64,000 nt of DNA. Source: Aliidongia dinghuensis (GTDB lineage Bacteria; Pseudomonadota; Alphaproteobacteria; ATCC43930; CGMCC-115725). Position 1 is the first letter of the stretch. Each line of letters begins with the position of its first letter. The notes under the pieces were generated by a model. The model was given only the letters and a program-made list of their open reading frames with translations, did no database searches and had not been told where the DNA came from. Made by a program: the position numbers and the translations under genes. Positions 1 through 8,892 of the stretch are shown here, piece after piece. The DNA is taken from assembly GCF_014643535.1 (NCBI RefSeq), contig NZ_BMJQ01000001.1, forward strand, positions 186,001-250,000, written 5' to 3'.

Positions 1-840
1 GCCCGACTGCACCGGCAGGTGCAGGAACGGCATCAACTGGGCCAAGTCGCCGTGCGCCGCGATCAGCGCGTCGTCGACGTCGCGCGGGTGCGAGGTCGTG
101 TAGCGGATGCGCTCGACGCCCGGGATCTCGGCCAGCGCATAGGCAAGCCGGGCGAGGCCCCAGGCACCGCCGTCGGGCGCCTCGCCGTGATAGGCGTTGA
201 CGTTCTGGCCCAGGAGCGTGATCTCGCGCGCCCCGCGGGCGGCGAGCCGCCGCGCCTCGGCCAGCACGGCCTCGGTCGGCCGCGAATATTCCGCACCCCG
301 CGTGTAGGGCACGACGCAGAAGGTGCAGAACTTGTCGCAACCCTCCTGGATCGACAGAAAGGCCGAGACGCCGGGCGCCGTGCTCTCGTCCGGCAGGAAG
401 TCGAACTTGGCCTCGGCCGGAAATTCGGTGTCGAGGATGCCGCGGCCCTTGCCGTCCGGCCCGGGCACTGCGCGGGCAGCGCGCGCCACCATCTCGGGCA
501 GGCGGTGATAGGTCTGTGGCCCCAGCACGATGTCGACATAGGGCGCACGGCGCATGATCTCGGCGCCCTCGGCCTGCGCCACGCAGCCGGCGACGGCGAT
601 GATCATGTCGCCGCCCTCGCCGGTCTTCGCCTGCTTGAACGGCTTCAGGCGGCCCAGGTCCGAGAACACCTTCTCCTCCGCCTTCTCGCGGATGTGGCAG
701 GTGTTGAGGATGACCATGTCGGCGCCGTCCGGTGTCTCGGCGGGGCTGTATCCCAGCGGCGCCAGGACGTCGGCCATGCGGGCCGAGTCGTAGACGTTCA
801 TCTGACAGCCGTAGGTCTTGATGTAGAGCTTCTTCGTCAA
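1..840 (-). CDS. miaB: tRNA-2-methylthio-N6-dimethylallyladenosine synthase MiaB, 3' end off the window
   Basis: Radical-SAM methylthiotransferase that modifies i6A37 of tRNAs reading UNN codons. 280 codons are visible of a family usually near 440-450. The N-terminal MTTase domain opens with [14 protein letters not shown] and carries cysteines in NTCHIREKA and AVAGCVAQ. The radical-SAM cluster [15 protein letters not shown] follows near residue 155-170. The C-terminal TRAM part lies beyond position 1. No ATG fits; a TTG at 840 gives the usual [13 protein letters not shown]-terminus and has AGAGG upstream, so I take it as the start. It follows fur and plsC in the same direction, the common alphaproteobacterial order. 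Identity is very secure; the start is probable. Confidence 0.95.
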   Translation of the reverse strand, partial: MTKKLYIKTYGCQMNVYDSARMADVLAPLGYSPAETPDGADMVILNTCHIREKAEEKVFSDLGRLKPFKQAKTGEGGDMIIAVAGCVAQAEGAEIMRRAPYVDIVLGPQTYHRLPEMVARAARAVPGPDGKGRGILDTEFPAEAKFDFLPDESTAPGVSAFLSIQEGCDKFCTFCVVPYTRGAEYSRPTEAVLAEARRLAARGAREITLLGQNVNAYHGEAPDGGAWGLARLAYALAEIPGVERIRYTTSHPRDVDDALIAAHGDLAQLMPFLHLPVQSG

Positions 841-889
841 AGGGGACCTCTGGTCCTGTCGATCTGCCTTATCGTCCCGGCCACGGCGA

Positions 890-1720
890 TCACGCGGCGA
901 CGGCCGACGCGTCGGCGACGATCACGTCGTCGTGCCGGCCGCTGTTGGCGTCGGCGAGGGCTGCGGCGATCACGCGCTCGCAATGCTCGGCCAGCCGCTT
1001 GCGCGAGCCGAGCGCCTCCACCGTCACCGGCTCATGGAACTCGACCAGCACTTCCGCGAGGCCCAGTCCCGCCAGATGCCAGAGATGATCGGCGAGCGCC
1101 ATATCACCGTACCAGGCGAAGTAGGGACGCATATGGCGCCCGATCGGTGCGCCGTTCAAGCGGACATAGGCGATGGTTACCGGCTGTACCGCCAACGCAT
1201 GGCCGTCGATGCGGATTTCGGCAGCGCTGAAGAGCGCGCTCTTGAACGGCTTCAGGCGGTTGCCGTCGTTGCTGGTGCCCTCGGGGAACAGGATCAGGTT
1301 GTCGCCGGCCTGGAGCCGGCCGGCCAGGCTGTCGCGCTGTTCGGCCGAGCTGCGGACCCGGCGATCGACGAACACCGTGCGCTGGAGCTGCGCCAGCACG
1401 CCGAACACCGGCCAGGTCTTGACCTCGCTCTTGGCGACGAAGGAGCCGGTGATGAGCGCGCCCAGCACCTCGATGTCGATGTAGGACGCATGGTTCGAGA
1501 CGAACAGCGTCGGCCGCGCCGACGAGAGGCTGCCCTTGACGCGGATCCGGAAGCCCAGGATCCGGCAGACCAGGCCGTGATAGAGCCGCGGCAGGTCGCG
1601 GCTGACGCGCTGCCAGCCGAAGACGAGCGCCAGCACCTGCACCGGCAGGGCGGTCGCCGTCACGGCGAGATAGGCGCTGAGCCTCATGAAGCTCAGGCCG
1701 TTGGTCGCGAATTGGGTCAC
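890..1720 (-). CDS. plsC: 1-acyl-sn-glycerol-3-phosphate acyltransferase (PlsC family)
   Basis: Acylates lysophosphatidate to phosphatidate in membrane lipid synthesis. The acyltransferase motif I is [12 protein letters not shown] (NHxxxxD) and motif III is FPEGTS; a hydrophobic N-terminal segment ([19 protein letters not shown]) anchors it to the inner membrane. Length 276 aa from a GTG start at 1720, or 265 aa from an ATG at 1687; neither has a clear Shine-Dalgarno sequence, so the start is open. It lies between fur and miaB on the same strand and may be cotranscribed with them. Confidence 0.9.
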   Translation of the reverse strand: MTQFATNGLSFMRLSAYLAVTATALPVQVLALVFGWQRVSRDLPRLYHGLVCRILGFRIRVKGSLSSARPTLFVSNHASYIDIEVLGALITGSFVAKSEVKTWPVFGVLAQLQRTVFVDRRVRSSAEQRDSLAGRLQAGDNLILFPEGTSNDGNRLKPFKSALFSAAEIRIDGHALAVQPVTIAYVRLNGAPIGRHMRPYFAWYGDMALADHLWHLAGLGLAEVLVEFHEPVTVEALGSRKRLAEHCERVIAAALADANSGRHDDVIVADASAVAA

Positions 1721-1758
1721 GCGCCGGCAGCGCTCATCGGGCAGCGCTCATCAGTCGC

Positions 1759-2202
1759 TCAGCCCGGCTTGCGCTCGCTGCCGGCGATCGGCACGGCATA
1801 GAGCTCCAGGCGATGGCCGACCAGCTTGTAGCCCAGCTCCTGGGCGACGCGATGCTGCAGCTCTTCGATCGCGGCGTTCTGGAACTCGACGACCCGGCCC
1901 GACTGCACGTCGATCAGGTGGTCGTGATGGTCCGCCGGGCGCTCTTCATAGCGCGCGCGCCCGTCGCCGAAATCATGGCGTTCGAGGATGTTCGCCTCCT
2001 CGAACAGGCGCACGGTGCGATAGACCGTCGCGATCGAGATCTTGGGATCGACGACCGTCGCGCGGCGATAGACGGCTTCGACGTCCGGATGGTCATCGGC
2101 CTCCGACAGGACGCGCGCGATGACCCGGCGCTGATCGGTCATCTTGAGGCCCTTGTCGATACAGATCTGCTCTAGGCGCGAAACCATTCCCAAGACCGCC
2201 AT
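1759..2202 (-). CDS. fur: Fur/Mur-type ferric or manganese uptake regulator
   Basis: 147-aa metal-responsive repressor of the Fur family. An N-terminal winged helix contains TDQRRVIARVL and the recognition part SIATVYRTVRLFEEA; the C-terminal metal and dimer domain holds HHDHLIDV and GYKLVGHRLELYA. The usual CxxC pairs of Fur are absent (LIDVQSGRVVEF stands where LICLDCG is usual), as in rhizobial Mur/Fur proteins, so iron versus manganese sensing cannot be decided here. An ATG at 2187 is an alternative start. The region upstream (TATAGTTTATAG read on the minus strand) is AT-rich and promoter-like. It precedes plsC and miaB. Confidence 0.92.
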   Translation of the reverse strand: MAVLGMVSRLEQICIDKGLKMTDQRRVIARVLSEADDHPDVEAVYRRATVVDPKISIATVYRTVRLFEEANILERHDFGDGRARYEERPADHHDHLIDVQSGRVVEFQNAAIEELQHRVAQELGYKLVGHRLELYAVPIAGSERKPG

Positions 2203-2410
2203 CCAACTATGCGACGCTGCTATAAACTATACCGAAACCTTGGTCGGGAGCCTACGGCCAATCGAGGATGTCGTCGATGCGCGTGCGTCGGGGCGGCGGA
2301 AGCCGGCAGAGGGCGCCCGGCGTCGGGGCGATGTGTTCGCCGCGCCGCCGCTGGCACCCTCCGGCTTCCGGTTCGCGTTCGGCTAGTCGTCGTGCCCTAG
2401 TCGTCGCGCC
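2203..2410. other. Non-coding gap between MucR-like gene and fur
   Basis: I see no gene here. It holds the 3' flank of the MucR-like gene, including a 14-bp tandem repeat at 2383-2424, and the probable fur promoter next to 2203-2250, where an AT-rich patch interrupts GC-rich DNA. Confidence 0.6.
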
Positions 2411-2424
2411 CTAATCGTCACGAC
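2383..2424. repeat. Three tandem 14-bp units at the 3' end of the MucR-like gene
   Basis: Units at 2383-2396, 2397-2410 and 2411-2424 read CTAGTCGTCGTGCC, CTAGTCGTCGCGCC and CTAATCGTCACGAC. The last unit contains the stop codon and last codons of the regulator, so each unit repeats a minus-strand TAG. It looks like local slippage duplication of a gene end. Confidence 0.8.
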
Positions 2425-2824
2425 GGGCGCGCGTGCCGAGGCCGATTTCCTTCGCGAGCTTGCTGCGCTGCAAAGCGTAATTCGGCGCCACCATCGGATA
2501 GTCCGGCGGCAGGCCCCAGCGCTCGCGGTATTCCTCCGGCGTCATGTTGTAGGAGGTCTTCAGATGCCGCTTCAGCATCTTCAGCTTCTTCCCGTCCTCC
2601 AGGCAGATGATGTAGTCCGGATGAACCGACTTCTTCACGGCGACGGCAGGCTGCGGCTTCTCCTGGACAGGTTCCGGCGCGGCACCCATAGAGGACAGCG
2701 ACCGGTAAACCTGGCTGATCAGGATCGGCAATTCCTCGACGGACACTTGATTATTGGAAACGTGAGCCGCCACGATCTCCGTCGTAAGACCCAGCAAATC
2801 CACGCCCTCGGCTTCTTCAGTCAT
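2411..2824 (-). CDS. MucR/Ros family zinc-finger transcriptional regulator
   Basis: Ros/MucR proteins are alphaproteobacterial DNA-binding regulators of exopolysaccharide, motility and cell-cycle genes. The characteristic C-terminal finger is present: [19 protein letters not shown], then [25 protein letters not shown]. An acidic N-terminal oligomerisation half ([24 protein letters not shown]) precedes it. ATG at 2824 gives 137 aa; a TTG at 2839 is possible but less likely. A sigma70-like promoter sits just upstream. It lies downstream of tsaB-rimI with a 290-bp gap, so it has its own promoter. Confidence 0.92.
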   Translation of the reverse strand: MTEEAEGVDLLGLTTEIVAAHVSNNQVSVEELPILISQVYRSLSSMGAAPEPVQEKPQPAVAVKKSVHPDYIICLEDGKKLKMLKRHLKTSYNMTPEEYRERWGLPPDYPMVAPNYALQRSKLAKEIGLGTRARRDD

Positions 2825-2856
2825 GCTTTCTTGCCCCAAGGTAAATCGCGCGGGGC

Positions 2857-2885
2857 AAGATAGGTTGGCTGCTGACGTAATGCAA
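2857..2885 (-). promoter_or_regulatory. Probable promoter of the MucR-like gene
   Basis: Read on the minus strand, a -35 TTGCAT (2880-2885) and -10 TATCTT (2857-2862) are 17 bp apart, about 35 bp before the start codon, in the most AT-rich stretch of this neighbourhood. MucR proteins usually autorepress, so this is also the likely site of self-control; that part is inference. Confidence 0.5.
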
Positions 2886-3131
2886 TAACTCTTAAATGTT
2901 TTTCGACCGATCCCGCCAGCAGCAAAGGCTTGTCGCGGAAAAAATTTTGCAACACGCGGCCGTGGAATAGCGCGAAAGGTAAAAAGGTAGCCGATGAGCT
3001 GACTTTGTGCGGATGCGAAAGATATTTCGAAGCCTAACCGCTTGGACAGTCTTTGCGGTCGGAATCGGCGGTGTGGAACGCCAGCAGCCGGCGAATGGCG
3101 CGCCGGCGGACAACTCGGGTTTTCGCGTCGG

Positions 3132-3635
3132 TCACGACTCGCTGTTTTTGCTGATCGGGCGACGCAACAGATGGGCCGCCACGCGCTTGTTTCCCGGCCT
3201 CTTGTAATAGTCGCGCCGTGTGCCCTCGACGAGGAAGCCCAGGCGTGAATAAAGGCGCTGAGCCGGAATATTGTCGGCCGCGACTTCGAGAAAGGCGTTG
3301 GTCGCCTTGCGCGTCCGGGCGACTTCGAAGAAGTCCTGCATCAGTCGGGTCGCAACGCCGCGCCGCCGCGTCGCCGGGCGCACGCCGACGGTCAAGAGCT
3401 CGGCATCCTCGGCCACGAACAGCAGGAGCGTGAAGCCTAGCGGCTCTGGCGGCTCGGCCGCCCGATCGACCGCCAGACGGCCGACCGCGCCAGGCATGGC
3501 CAGGAGATCGCCGATAGCGCGCTCGTCCCAGGCGTCGAAGCCGAATGCCTCCTTGTGGATCAGCGCCGCGACGCGGATCTCCGCGGCGCCGAGCGGCACG
3601 ATGGCGAGATCGGTCTTGTCTTTGAGTTTGCTCAT
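3132..3635 (-). CDS. rimI: Ribosomal protein alanine N-acetyltransferase RimI
   Basis: 167-aa GNAT enzyme; RimI acetylates the N-terminal alanine of ribosomal protein S18. The acetyl-CoA loop is [18 protein letters not shown] and the C-terminal half has [20 protein letters not shown] and the tail DYYKRPG typical of RimI. Its ATG overlaps the tsaB stop by 4 nt (ATGA), so it is translationally coupled to tsaB, the usual bacterial pairing. The assignment to RimI rather than a general GNAT rests on that linkage and on the tail motif. Confidence 0.9.
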   Translation of the reverse strand: MSKLKDKTDLAIVPLGAAEIRVAALIHKEAFGFDAWDERAIGDLLAMPGAVGRLAVDRAAEPPEPLGFTLLLFVAEDAELLTVGVRPATRRRGVATRLMQDFFEVARTRKATNAFLEVAADNIPAQRLYSRLGFLVEGTRRDYYKRPGNKRVAAHLLRRPISKNSES

Positions 3636-4348
3636 GGCCGCGGCTTCGGCTGCGTCACGTCGGGTGCGCGCAGATAGAGCGGATGGGCCGGCAGCCGGTC
3701 GATGCCGGCGGGGCCGAGCGCCGCCGCCGCGCGGGCGAGATCGCCCGCCCGGATGCGCCGGGGTGTGGCGTCGACCGCGATGTCGGCGGCGAACCGTATC
3801 TCCGCAAGGTTGGCGACGCCGTCGCCGGTGATGCGCCAGGGGCCTGGGCCGAGCCAGTCCGCAACCTCGTCAGGCTCGAGCTGGGCCGGCTCGCCCGCCG
3901 GCTGCAGCGCGGGGGTGAAGCGCTGGGCGAAGACCGGGCCGCGCCGGCTGTCGATCGCAACCGCGACCGGCCGCCCGCCCGGACTGAGGGCGTCCGGCGT
4001 GAGGCCGGCCACGACCGCCTCGAACGCGGTGAGCGCCACAACCGGCTTGCCGGCGGCAAGCGCCAGGCCGCGCGCCGCCGACAGGCCAAGCCGCACGCCG
4101 GTGAAGGACCCGGGGCCGACGGTGGTCGCGATTGCCGTGAGATCCGGCCAATCGAGGCCGGCCTCGGCCATCGCGGCCTCGATCATCGGCAGCAGCGCCT
4201 CGGCCTGGCCGCGCTCCATGGCCTGGAACCGGTCGGCGCGGATCGTGCCGTCGACGAGGACGGCGGCCGAGCAGCTGGCGCCGGAACAGTCGAACGCGAG
4301 CAGCGGGTCCCAGCGCTCGACCACCCGCTCGATCACCCGCTCGCTCAC
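3632..4348 (-). CDS. tsaB: tRNA threonylcarbamoyladenosine biosynthesis protein TsaB
   Basis: Partner of TsaD in forming t6A37 on ANN-decoding tRNAs; an ASKHA-fold protein without its own catalysis. It shows LLAFDCSGASCSAAVL, VGPGSFTGVRLGLSAARGLALA (the family signature) and a C-terminal half ending in [20 protein letters not shown]. 238 aa from a GTG start at 4348, close to the 231 aa of E. coli. It is the first gene of the tsaB-rimI pair. Confidence 0.95.
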   Translation of the reverse strand: MSERVIERVVERWDPLLAFDCSGASCSAAVLVDGTIRADRFQAMERGQAEALLPMIEAAMAEAGLDWPDLTAIATTVGPGSFTGVRLGLSAARGLALAAGKPVVALTAFEAVVAGLTPDALSPGGRPVAVAIDSRRGPVFAQRFTPALQPAGEPAQLEPDEVADWLGPGPWRITGDGVANLAEIRFAADIAVDATPRRIRAGDLARAAAALGPAGIDRLPAHPLYLRAPDVTQPKPRP

Positions 4349-4416
4349 CGGCTGCGGCCCGTGCTAACTGAAACGCTCGCTCTTTGCCGCACGGTCACTG
4401 GAACACGCTGGGGAAC

Positions 4417-4968
4417 ATGCTGGTCGAAATCACCGAAGCCACTCACGACGTCCTCCTCGACATCGCCTACGCCACATCGAACAATTTCACCGGTGCGCCG
4501 GTCTATACGCGTTCCGCGTGCTATTTGCATCCGGACGCCGTCGAATGCCTGGATCGCGCGATCGACCTCGCCGGCCGGCAGGGGCTCAAGCTCAAGCTTT
4601 TCGATGCGTTCCGCCCGTCGGAAGCGCAATGGAAATTATGGAACTTCCGCCCGGACCCCGAATTCCTCGCCGACCCGCGCCGCGGCTCGCCCCATTCGCG
4701 CGGCGTCGCCATCGACCTCAACCTCGTCGACCGCGACGGGACGGAGCTCGACATGGGTACCGGATTCGACGCCTTCACGCCGCTCTCGCACCACGGCAGC
4801 ACCGAGGTTTCGGCCGAGGCCCAGCGCAACCGGCTGATCCTCATGGGCCTCATGACGACGGCCGGCTGGGACTTCTATCGGAACGAATGGTGGCATTACC
4901 AGCTGTTCAACGCCCGGGCACGCTACCCGGTCTTGAGCGACACGGTGCTGCCGGCACCGATGATGTGA
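4417..4968 (+). CDS. ddpX: D-alanyl-D-alanine dipeptidase (DdpX/VanX family)
   Basis: Zinc peptidase of family M15D that splits D-Ala-D-Ala. The catalytic features are visible: DAFRPSEAQ (the arginine of VanX), SPHSRGVAIDL (SxHxxGxAxD zinc motif) and NEWWHYQLF (EWWH, catalytic Glu and third zinc His). 183 aa from ATG 4417, which has GGGGA just upstream; a TTG at 4384 is less likely. No signal peptide, so cytoplasmic. It is divergent from tsaB and alone; nothing suggests vancomycin-type resistance, so murein dipeptide recycling is the likely role. Confidence 0.9.
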   Translation: MLVEITEATHDVLLDIAYATSNNFTGAPVYTRSACYLHPDAVECLDRAIDLAGRQGLKLKLFDAFRPSEAQWKLWNFRPDPEFLADPRRGSPHSRGVAIDLNLVDRDGTELDMGTGFDAFTPLSHHGSTEVSAEAQRNRLILMGLMTTAGWDFYRNEWWHYQLFNARARYPVLSDTVLPAPMM

Positions 4969-4981
4969 GGTCATTTCAATT

Positions 4982-5093
4982 CGTCGTCCCCGCGCAGGCG
5001 GGGACCCAGTTCCTTACGCGCGGCAGCGCGGACAGGAGTCATATCGCCGCAGACGCGGCTCTTGCTGGATTCCCGCCTGCGCGGGAATGACGG
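4982..5093. repeat. Dispersed palindromic (REP-like) repeat, copy 1
   Basis: Outer arms carry CCCGCGCAGGCGGG and its complement, ending in the typical CCAG / CTGGAT edge next to the loop. The same arms occur at 22489-22589. Arms and edges match the palindromic repeats scattered between genes in many Rhodospirillales and other proteobacteria. It lies between convergent genes. Confidence 0.8.
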
Positions 5094-6266
5094 TCAGGTC
5101 AGGTTACTGCACACCGCGACCAGCCGATCCACCTCGTCCTCGGTGTTGTAGTAGTGCGGCGAGGCGCGCACGAGCGGCGGGAGCGCGCGGGCCTCGGCGT
5201 CGAGCCGCGTGCTCGACGGCGGCGAGGCGCCGATGGTAATGCCGGCCGCGGCCGCCGCGGCGACCACCGCCGGGGCGTCGTGGCCGTCGACCGTGAAGCT
5301 CACGATGGCCGAAGGATCGCGGCCGAGGTCGCGCACGGTCACGCCCCGGATCTCGGCCAGGCCCGCGCGCAGCCGGCGCGCGAGCAGGCGGCAGCGCGCC
5401 TCGATCGCGTCCAGCCCGAGCGCCAGCGCATAGTCGACGGCGACGCCGAGGCCGGCGCGTGCCGCGTAATTGTTCTCCCAATTCTCGAACCGGCGCGCGT
5501 CGGGGCGGAGCGCGTAGCGGTCGCGCGCGACCCAGGGGGCCGCGAAATGGTCGATCATCGGCGGCTCGAGCGTCTCGAGCAGGCTCTTGCGCACATAGAG
5601 GAAGCCGGTGCCGCGTGGCCCGCGCAGGAACTTGCGGCCGGTCGCCGACAGGATGTCGCAGCCGACCGCCTCGACGTCGACCGGCATCTGGCCGACCGCC
5701 TGGCAGGCGTCGAGCAGATAGGGGATGCCGTGGGCGCGCGCGATCCGACCGACCGCGGCAGCCGGGTTGGTGAGCCCGCCGTTGGTCGGGACCCAGGTGA
5801 TGGCGATCAGCTTGACCCGCTTGTCGATCATGCGCTCGAGGGCGCCCACGTCGAGCGCGCCGTCCGCATCGCTCGGCACGACGTCGATCGTGACGCCGGT
5901 CCGCTTCGCCGTCTGCAGATAAGCCACGTAGTTGGCGGCATATTCCGCCTCGGCGGTCAGGATCCGGTCGCCCGCCCGGAAGGGCAGGGAATAGAACGCC
6001 ATCTGCCAGGCGATGGTCGCGTTATCCATGAGCGCGATCTCGTCCGGTTGGGCGTTCACGAGCCGCGCAACCGAGCCGTAGACCGCATCGAGCTGCGCTG
6101 CCTCAGCGGCGGCGGCGGCATAGCCGCCGATCTCCGCCTCGAGGTCGAGGTGCCGCTTGATCGCGTCCACGACCGGGGTCGGCATCAGTGCGGCGCCGGC
6201 GTTGTGCAGATAGGCGCGCCGAGCGGTTGCCGGCGTCTCGGCGCGGATACGGGCTAGATCGATCAT
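5094..6266 (-). CDS. Class V aminotransferase-fold PLP enzyme (cysteine desulfurase/EgtE-like)
   Basis: 390-aa fold-type I PLP enzyme. The cofactor lysine lies in LSATGRKFLRGPRGTGFLYV, preceded by the aspartate region YLLDACQAVGQMPVD; the N-terminus AYLHNAGAALMPTPV is typical of the family. The family includes cysteine desulfurases, isopenicillin N epimerase-like proteins and EgtE; no substrate can be fixed, and no Suf or Isc gene is adjacent. ATG 6266 is chosen because the frame continues upstream only through the end of the nitroreductase gene. A strong stem-loop lies just before it. Confidence 0.85.
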   Translation of the reverse strand: MIDLARIRAETPATARRAYLHNAGAALMPTPVVDAIKRHLDLEAEIGGYAAAAAEAAQLDAVYGSVARLVNAQPDEIALMDNATIAWQMAFYSLPFRAGDRILTAEAEYAANYVAYLQTAKRTGVTIDVVPSDADGALDVGALERMIDKRVKLIAITWVPTNGGLTNPAAAVGRIARAHGIPYLLDACQAVGQMPVDVEAVGCDILSATGRKFLRGPRGTGFLYVRKSLLETLEPPMIDHFAAPWVARDRYALRPDARRFENWENNYAARAGLGVAVDYALALGLDAIEARCRLLARRLRAGLAEIRGVTVRDLGRDPSAIVSFTVDGHDAPAVVAAAAAAGITIGASPPSSTRLDAEARALPPLVRASPHYYNTEDEVDRLVAVCSNLT

Positions 6267-6282
6267 GGTGGGACCGGGCTTG

Positions 6283-6309
6283 GGCGGGGCACGCCGGGCG
6301 TGCCCCGCC
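6283..6309. terminator. Strong stem-loop between nitroreductase and aminotransferase genes
   Basis: Perfect 11-bp arms GGCGGGGCACG (6283-6293) and CGTGCCCCGCC (6299-6309) with a 5-nt loop. No T-run follows on the minus strand, so it may be a weak or Rho-assisted terminator or an RNA-processing hairpin that separates expression of the two genes. Confidence 0.5.
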
Positions 6310-6315
6310 TCCTCG

Positions 6316-6906
6316 TCAAGCGAACGTGCAAACGTCTTCGAAGTCGAAGCGCGGGCTGCGCGGGAACAGCTTCTCGGGATTGCCGTAGCCGAGATTGCAC
6401 AGGAAGTTCGCCTGGAAGCGGCCGTCCGGGAAGAACTCGGCATTGACCTTGGCCTGATCGAAGCCGGACATCGGGCCGCAATCGAGCCCGAGCGCGCGCG
6501 CCGCCATGATGAGATAGGCGCCCTGCAGGCTCGCGTTGCGGAACATGGTCGCCTGGATCAGCGCCTCGTTGCCGACGAACCAGGACCTGGCGTCGGCATG
6601 GGGGAACAGCTTCGGCAGGAGCTCGTAGAACTGCGTGTCCTGCGCGACGATCGCGGTGACCGGGGCCGCCATGGTCTTGTCCAGGTTGCCGGCGGAGAGG
6701 GCGGGCTTGAGGCGCTCCTTGCCCTCGGCGCTGGTGACGAACACGAGGCGCATCGGGCTGCAATTGGCGCTGGTCGGGCCCATCTTCGCCAGATCGAACA
6801 CCTGGCGCAGCAGGCTTTCCGGCACGGGCTTGTCCTGCCAGCCGTTATGGGTGCGGGCGGCGCGGAACAGCGTGTCTAGGCTGCGCTCGTCGATCGGCGT
6901 GGACAT
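6316..6906 (-). CDS. Nitroreductase family protein, RutE/malonic-semialdehyde-reductase type
   Basis: 196-aa FMN-dependent oxidoreductase. Features: [37 protein letters not shown], a central [26 protein letters not shown] and a C-terminal [20 protein letters not shown], all typical of the RutE/HadB subgroup that reduces malonic semialdehyde or related aldehydes. No other rut genes are nearby, so pyrimidine degradation is not supported by context. AGGAG lies at good distance before ATG 6906. Confidence 0.88.
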   Translation of the reverse strand: MSTPIDERSLDTLFRAARTHNGWQDKPVPESLLRQVFDLAKMGPTSANCSPMRLVFVTSAEGKERLKPALSAGNLDKTMAAPVTAIVAQDTQFYELLPKLFPHADARSWFVGNEALIQATMFRNASLQGAYLIMAARALGLDCGPMSGFDQAKVNAEFFPDGRFQANFLCNLGYGNPEKLFPRSPRFDFEDVCTFA

Positions 6907-6983
6907 GGGCTCAAGCTCCTGGTGGCGGGAGAAATCGATCCCTTGCCCCTATCACGGGCGCCTATCGGCAGGAAAGCCGCAAA

Positions 6984-7613
6984 CTATGACGGCCAGTTGG
7001 CGGCCTTCACCGGGGCGAGGCGCGGATCGCCGTCCACGGCGTCCGCGATGCGGGAGAGCTTCGGGCAATAGTCGCGGAACCATTGCCGGCCGGGCCGCCA
7101 ATGGGACATGACCCAGACATAGAGATCGAGCGCCGAGCGGGTCTCGCCCAGCATCCAGGGGCCGGCGATGCCGGTCTCGACGAGGCGCCAGTAGCGCTGG
7201 CATTCGGCCTCGGTCACGGCGCGCAGCTCGGCCTGCCCCTCCTTCTCGTTGACGTAGCGGGCAGGCACGTCGCCGTAGGTGAAGGTCGGGTAGATCGAGG
7301 CGACCAGGAACACGAGCCAGCGCAGGAAGGCGGGCCGCGCCGGGTCGTCGGGGCTGGGGGCGAGGCCGGCGCCGGGCGCCCGGTCGATGATGTGCAGCAC
7401 CATGGCGCCACTCTCGGTCATGATGCTGCCGTCGGGCAGGATCATGACCGGCACCTGGCCCAGCGGATTCAGCTGGAACAGCCGCTCCCGCTCCGGGCCC
7501 GGCTGCCAGATCTCCAGCATCTCGGTCTGGTAGGGTAGACCTGAAAGCGCAAAGGCGGCCTCGACGATCGCCGAGCCGCAGCCCGGATTGCCGATCAGCC
7601 GATAGAAGCCCAT
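6984..7613 (-). CDS. Glutathione S-transferase family protein
   Basis: 209 aa. N-terminal thioredoxin-fold domain: FYRLIGNPGCGSAIVEAAF, NPLGQVPVMILPDG with the cis-proline, then TESGAMVLHIID (the E-S that binds the gamma-glutamyl group). C-terminal helical domain follows (LGETRSALDLYVWVMSHW). ATG 7613 has AGGGGG upstream; a TTG at 7628 is possible but weaker. Substrate unknown. Confidence 0.88.
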   Translation of the reverse strand: MGFYRLIGNPGCGSAIVEAAFALSGLPYQTEMLEIWQPGPERERLFQLNPLGQVPVMILPDGSIMTESGAMVLHIIDRAPGAGLAPSPDDPARPAFLRWLVFLVASIYPTFTYGDVPARYVNEKEGQAELRAVTEAECQRYWRLVETGIAGPWMLGETRSALDLYVWVMSHWRPGRQWFRDYCPKLSRIADAVDGDPRLAPVKAANWPS

Positions 7614-7641
7614 CGAGCCCCCTGCCAATTGGATGGGCCGC

Positions 7642-8202
7642 CTAGACGGACTGAACCGCCTGCACTTCCGGAATATAATGGCGCAGCATGTTCTCGATGC
7701 CGGCCTTCAAGGTTGCGGTCGAGCTCGGGCAGCCCGAGCAGGAGCCGTGCATCTCGAGATAGACGACGCCGTCCTCGAAGCGATGGAACACGATGTCGCC
7801 GCCGTCCTGCGCCACCGCCGGACGCACGCGCGTGTCGATCAGCTCCTTGATCTGCACGACCAGCTCGCTGTCGCCCTCGGCCGCGGTCGAGGCGGGCGTG
7901 CCGCCCGACGGGTGGTCGTCGATCATGATCGGCTGGCCGGTCGTGAAGGACTCCATGATGGCGCCCAGGATCGACGGCTTCAGCTGATACCAGTCCTGGT
8001 CGTTCGACTTGGTGACCGTGACGAAGTCATAGCCCAGGAACACGCCCTCGACGCCCGGCAGGCCGAACAGCTTCGTCGCAAGCGGCGAGCGCGCGGCCGC
8101 GGCGGCATCCGAGAAATTCGCCGTGCCGCTCGCCAGCACCGTGCGGCCGGGCAGGAACTTGAGCGTGGCGGGGTTGGGGGTCTGTTCGGTCTGGATGAAC
8201 AT
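7642..8202 (-). CDS. nfuA: Fe-S cluster carrier NfuA/NifU-like
   Basis: Carries and delivers [4Fe-4S] clusters to target enzymes. An Nfu N-terminal domain (FIQTEQTPNPATLKFLPGR; GVEGVFLGYDFVTVTKS) is followed by the NifU C-terminal domain with the cluster-binding CSGCPSS. 186 aa from ATG 8202. This two-domain form is usual in alphaproteobacteria and mitochondria. Downstream lies the GST gene in the same direction. Confidence 0.93.
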   Translation of the reverse strand: MFIQTEQTPNPATLKFLPGRTVLASGTANFSDAAAAARSPLATKLFGLPGVEGVFLGYDFVTVTKSNDQDWYQLKPSILGAIMESFTTGQPIMIDDHPSGGTPASTAAEGDSELVVQIKELIDTRVRPAVAQDGGDIVFHRFEDGVVYLEMHGSCSGCPSSTATLKAGIENMLRHYIPEVQAVQSV

Positions 8203-8265
8203 GGCGGTCCGGTCGGTCAGGTGAAAAAGATATTGGCCCTGCACGTTGGGACGATCCGCCGTCAA

Positions 8266-8589
8266 GTCAACCCTTTTGGCGGTGCCCCGATGCCGTGCCG
8301 CCCTGCTGAAACCGGCTCGGTCGAGAAGGCGGCGATGCCGTTCGTGGTCTCGACGCGCAGATCCGCGTCAAGGTGGGCGTCGATGGAGGCTGGCACACGC
8401 TGGAGGTGGCGTTGGCCGGTGCGGATCACGAAGCCGGGATTTCCGTCCTGTTCCCCGCAGGCTTAACCGATGCGCCGGCGTCGCACCTGACGGAAATTGC
8501 TGGATCGCGACCGCCTCGGCGAATTGATTTCCCGGCCGGGCGGACGCATCCTCATCTGAAGCGGGCATTAGACCCAATCGGAGGAAACG
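8266..8589. other. Gap between nfuA and the cupin gene
   Basis: No supported gene. An open frame on the plus strand from about 8310 into the cupin gene (containing GGWHTLEVALAGAD) lacks a convincing start and ends inside the next gene; it could be a decayed coding remnant or chance. Confidence 0.4.
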
Positions 8590-8874
8590 GTGGACACGAC
8601 AGCTTTCATGGAGCGCCTGCATCGCGAGGGGTTCATCGCGTGCGATGTCAAGGCGCTCGAGCCGGGCATGACAGTGGCGGAGCATGAACATCCGTTCGAC
8701 GTTTGCGCGCTGGTGCTCGACGGCGAGATCGCCTTGACGGTCGACGGCGTCGAGACGAGCTACGGGCCGGGCCAGGTCTTCACCATGCCGGCCGGCTACC
8801 CCCATTCGGAACGGATCGGCAAGGCCGGCGTGCGCTATCTGCCCGGCCGGCGTCAGCCTGCAGCACAATACTGA
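8590..8874 (+). CDS. Small cupin-domain protein
   Basis: 94-aa single-domain cupin. The metal-site motifs are EHEHPFDVCALVLDGEIAL (motif 1, G-x5-HxH-like) and PAGYPHSE (motif 2, with PxGxxH). GTG start at 8590 is preceded by the strong Shine-Dalgarno GGAGGAAACG. Reaction unknown; such cupins often bind small molecules or scavenge. Confidence 0.82.
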   Translation: MDTTAFMERLHREGFIACDVKALEPGMTVAEHEHPFDVCALVLDGEIALTVDGVETSYGPGQVFTMPAGYPHSERIGKAGVRYLPGRRQPAAQY

Positions 8875-8892
8875 TCACCTGCGGTTGAGAGC

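Noticed and set aside
6267..6443. 59-residue N-terminal extension of the aminotransferase
   Set aside because: It overlaps the end of the nitroreductase gene in another frame, and homology begins at the methionine at 6266.
8310..8688. Plus-strand open frame upstream of and into the cupin gene
   Set aside because: No supported start, ends inside the cupin gene in another frame, and no recognised domain; noted only as possible remnant.
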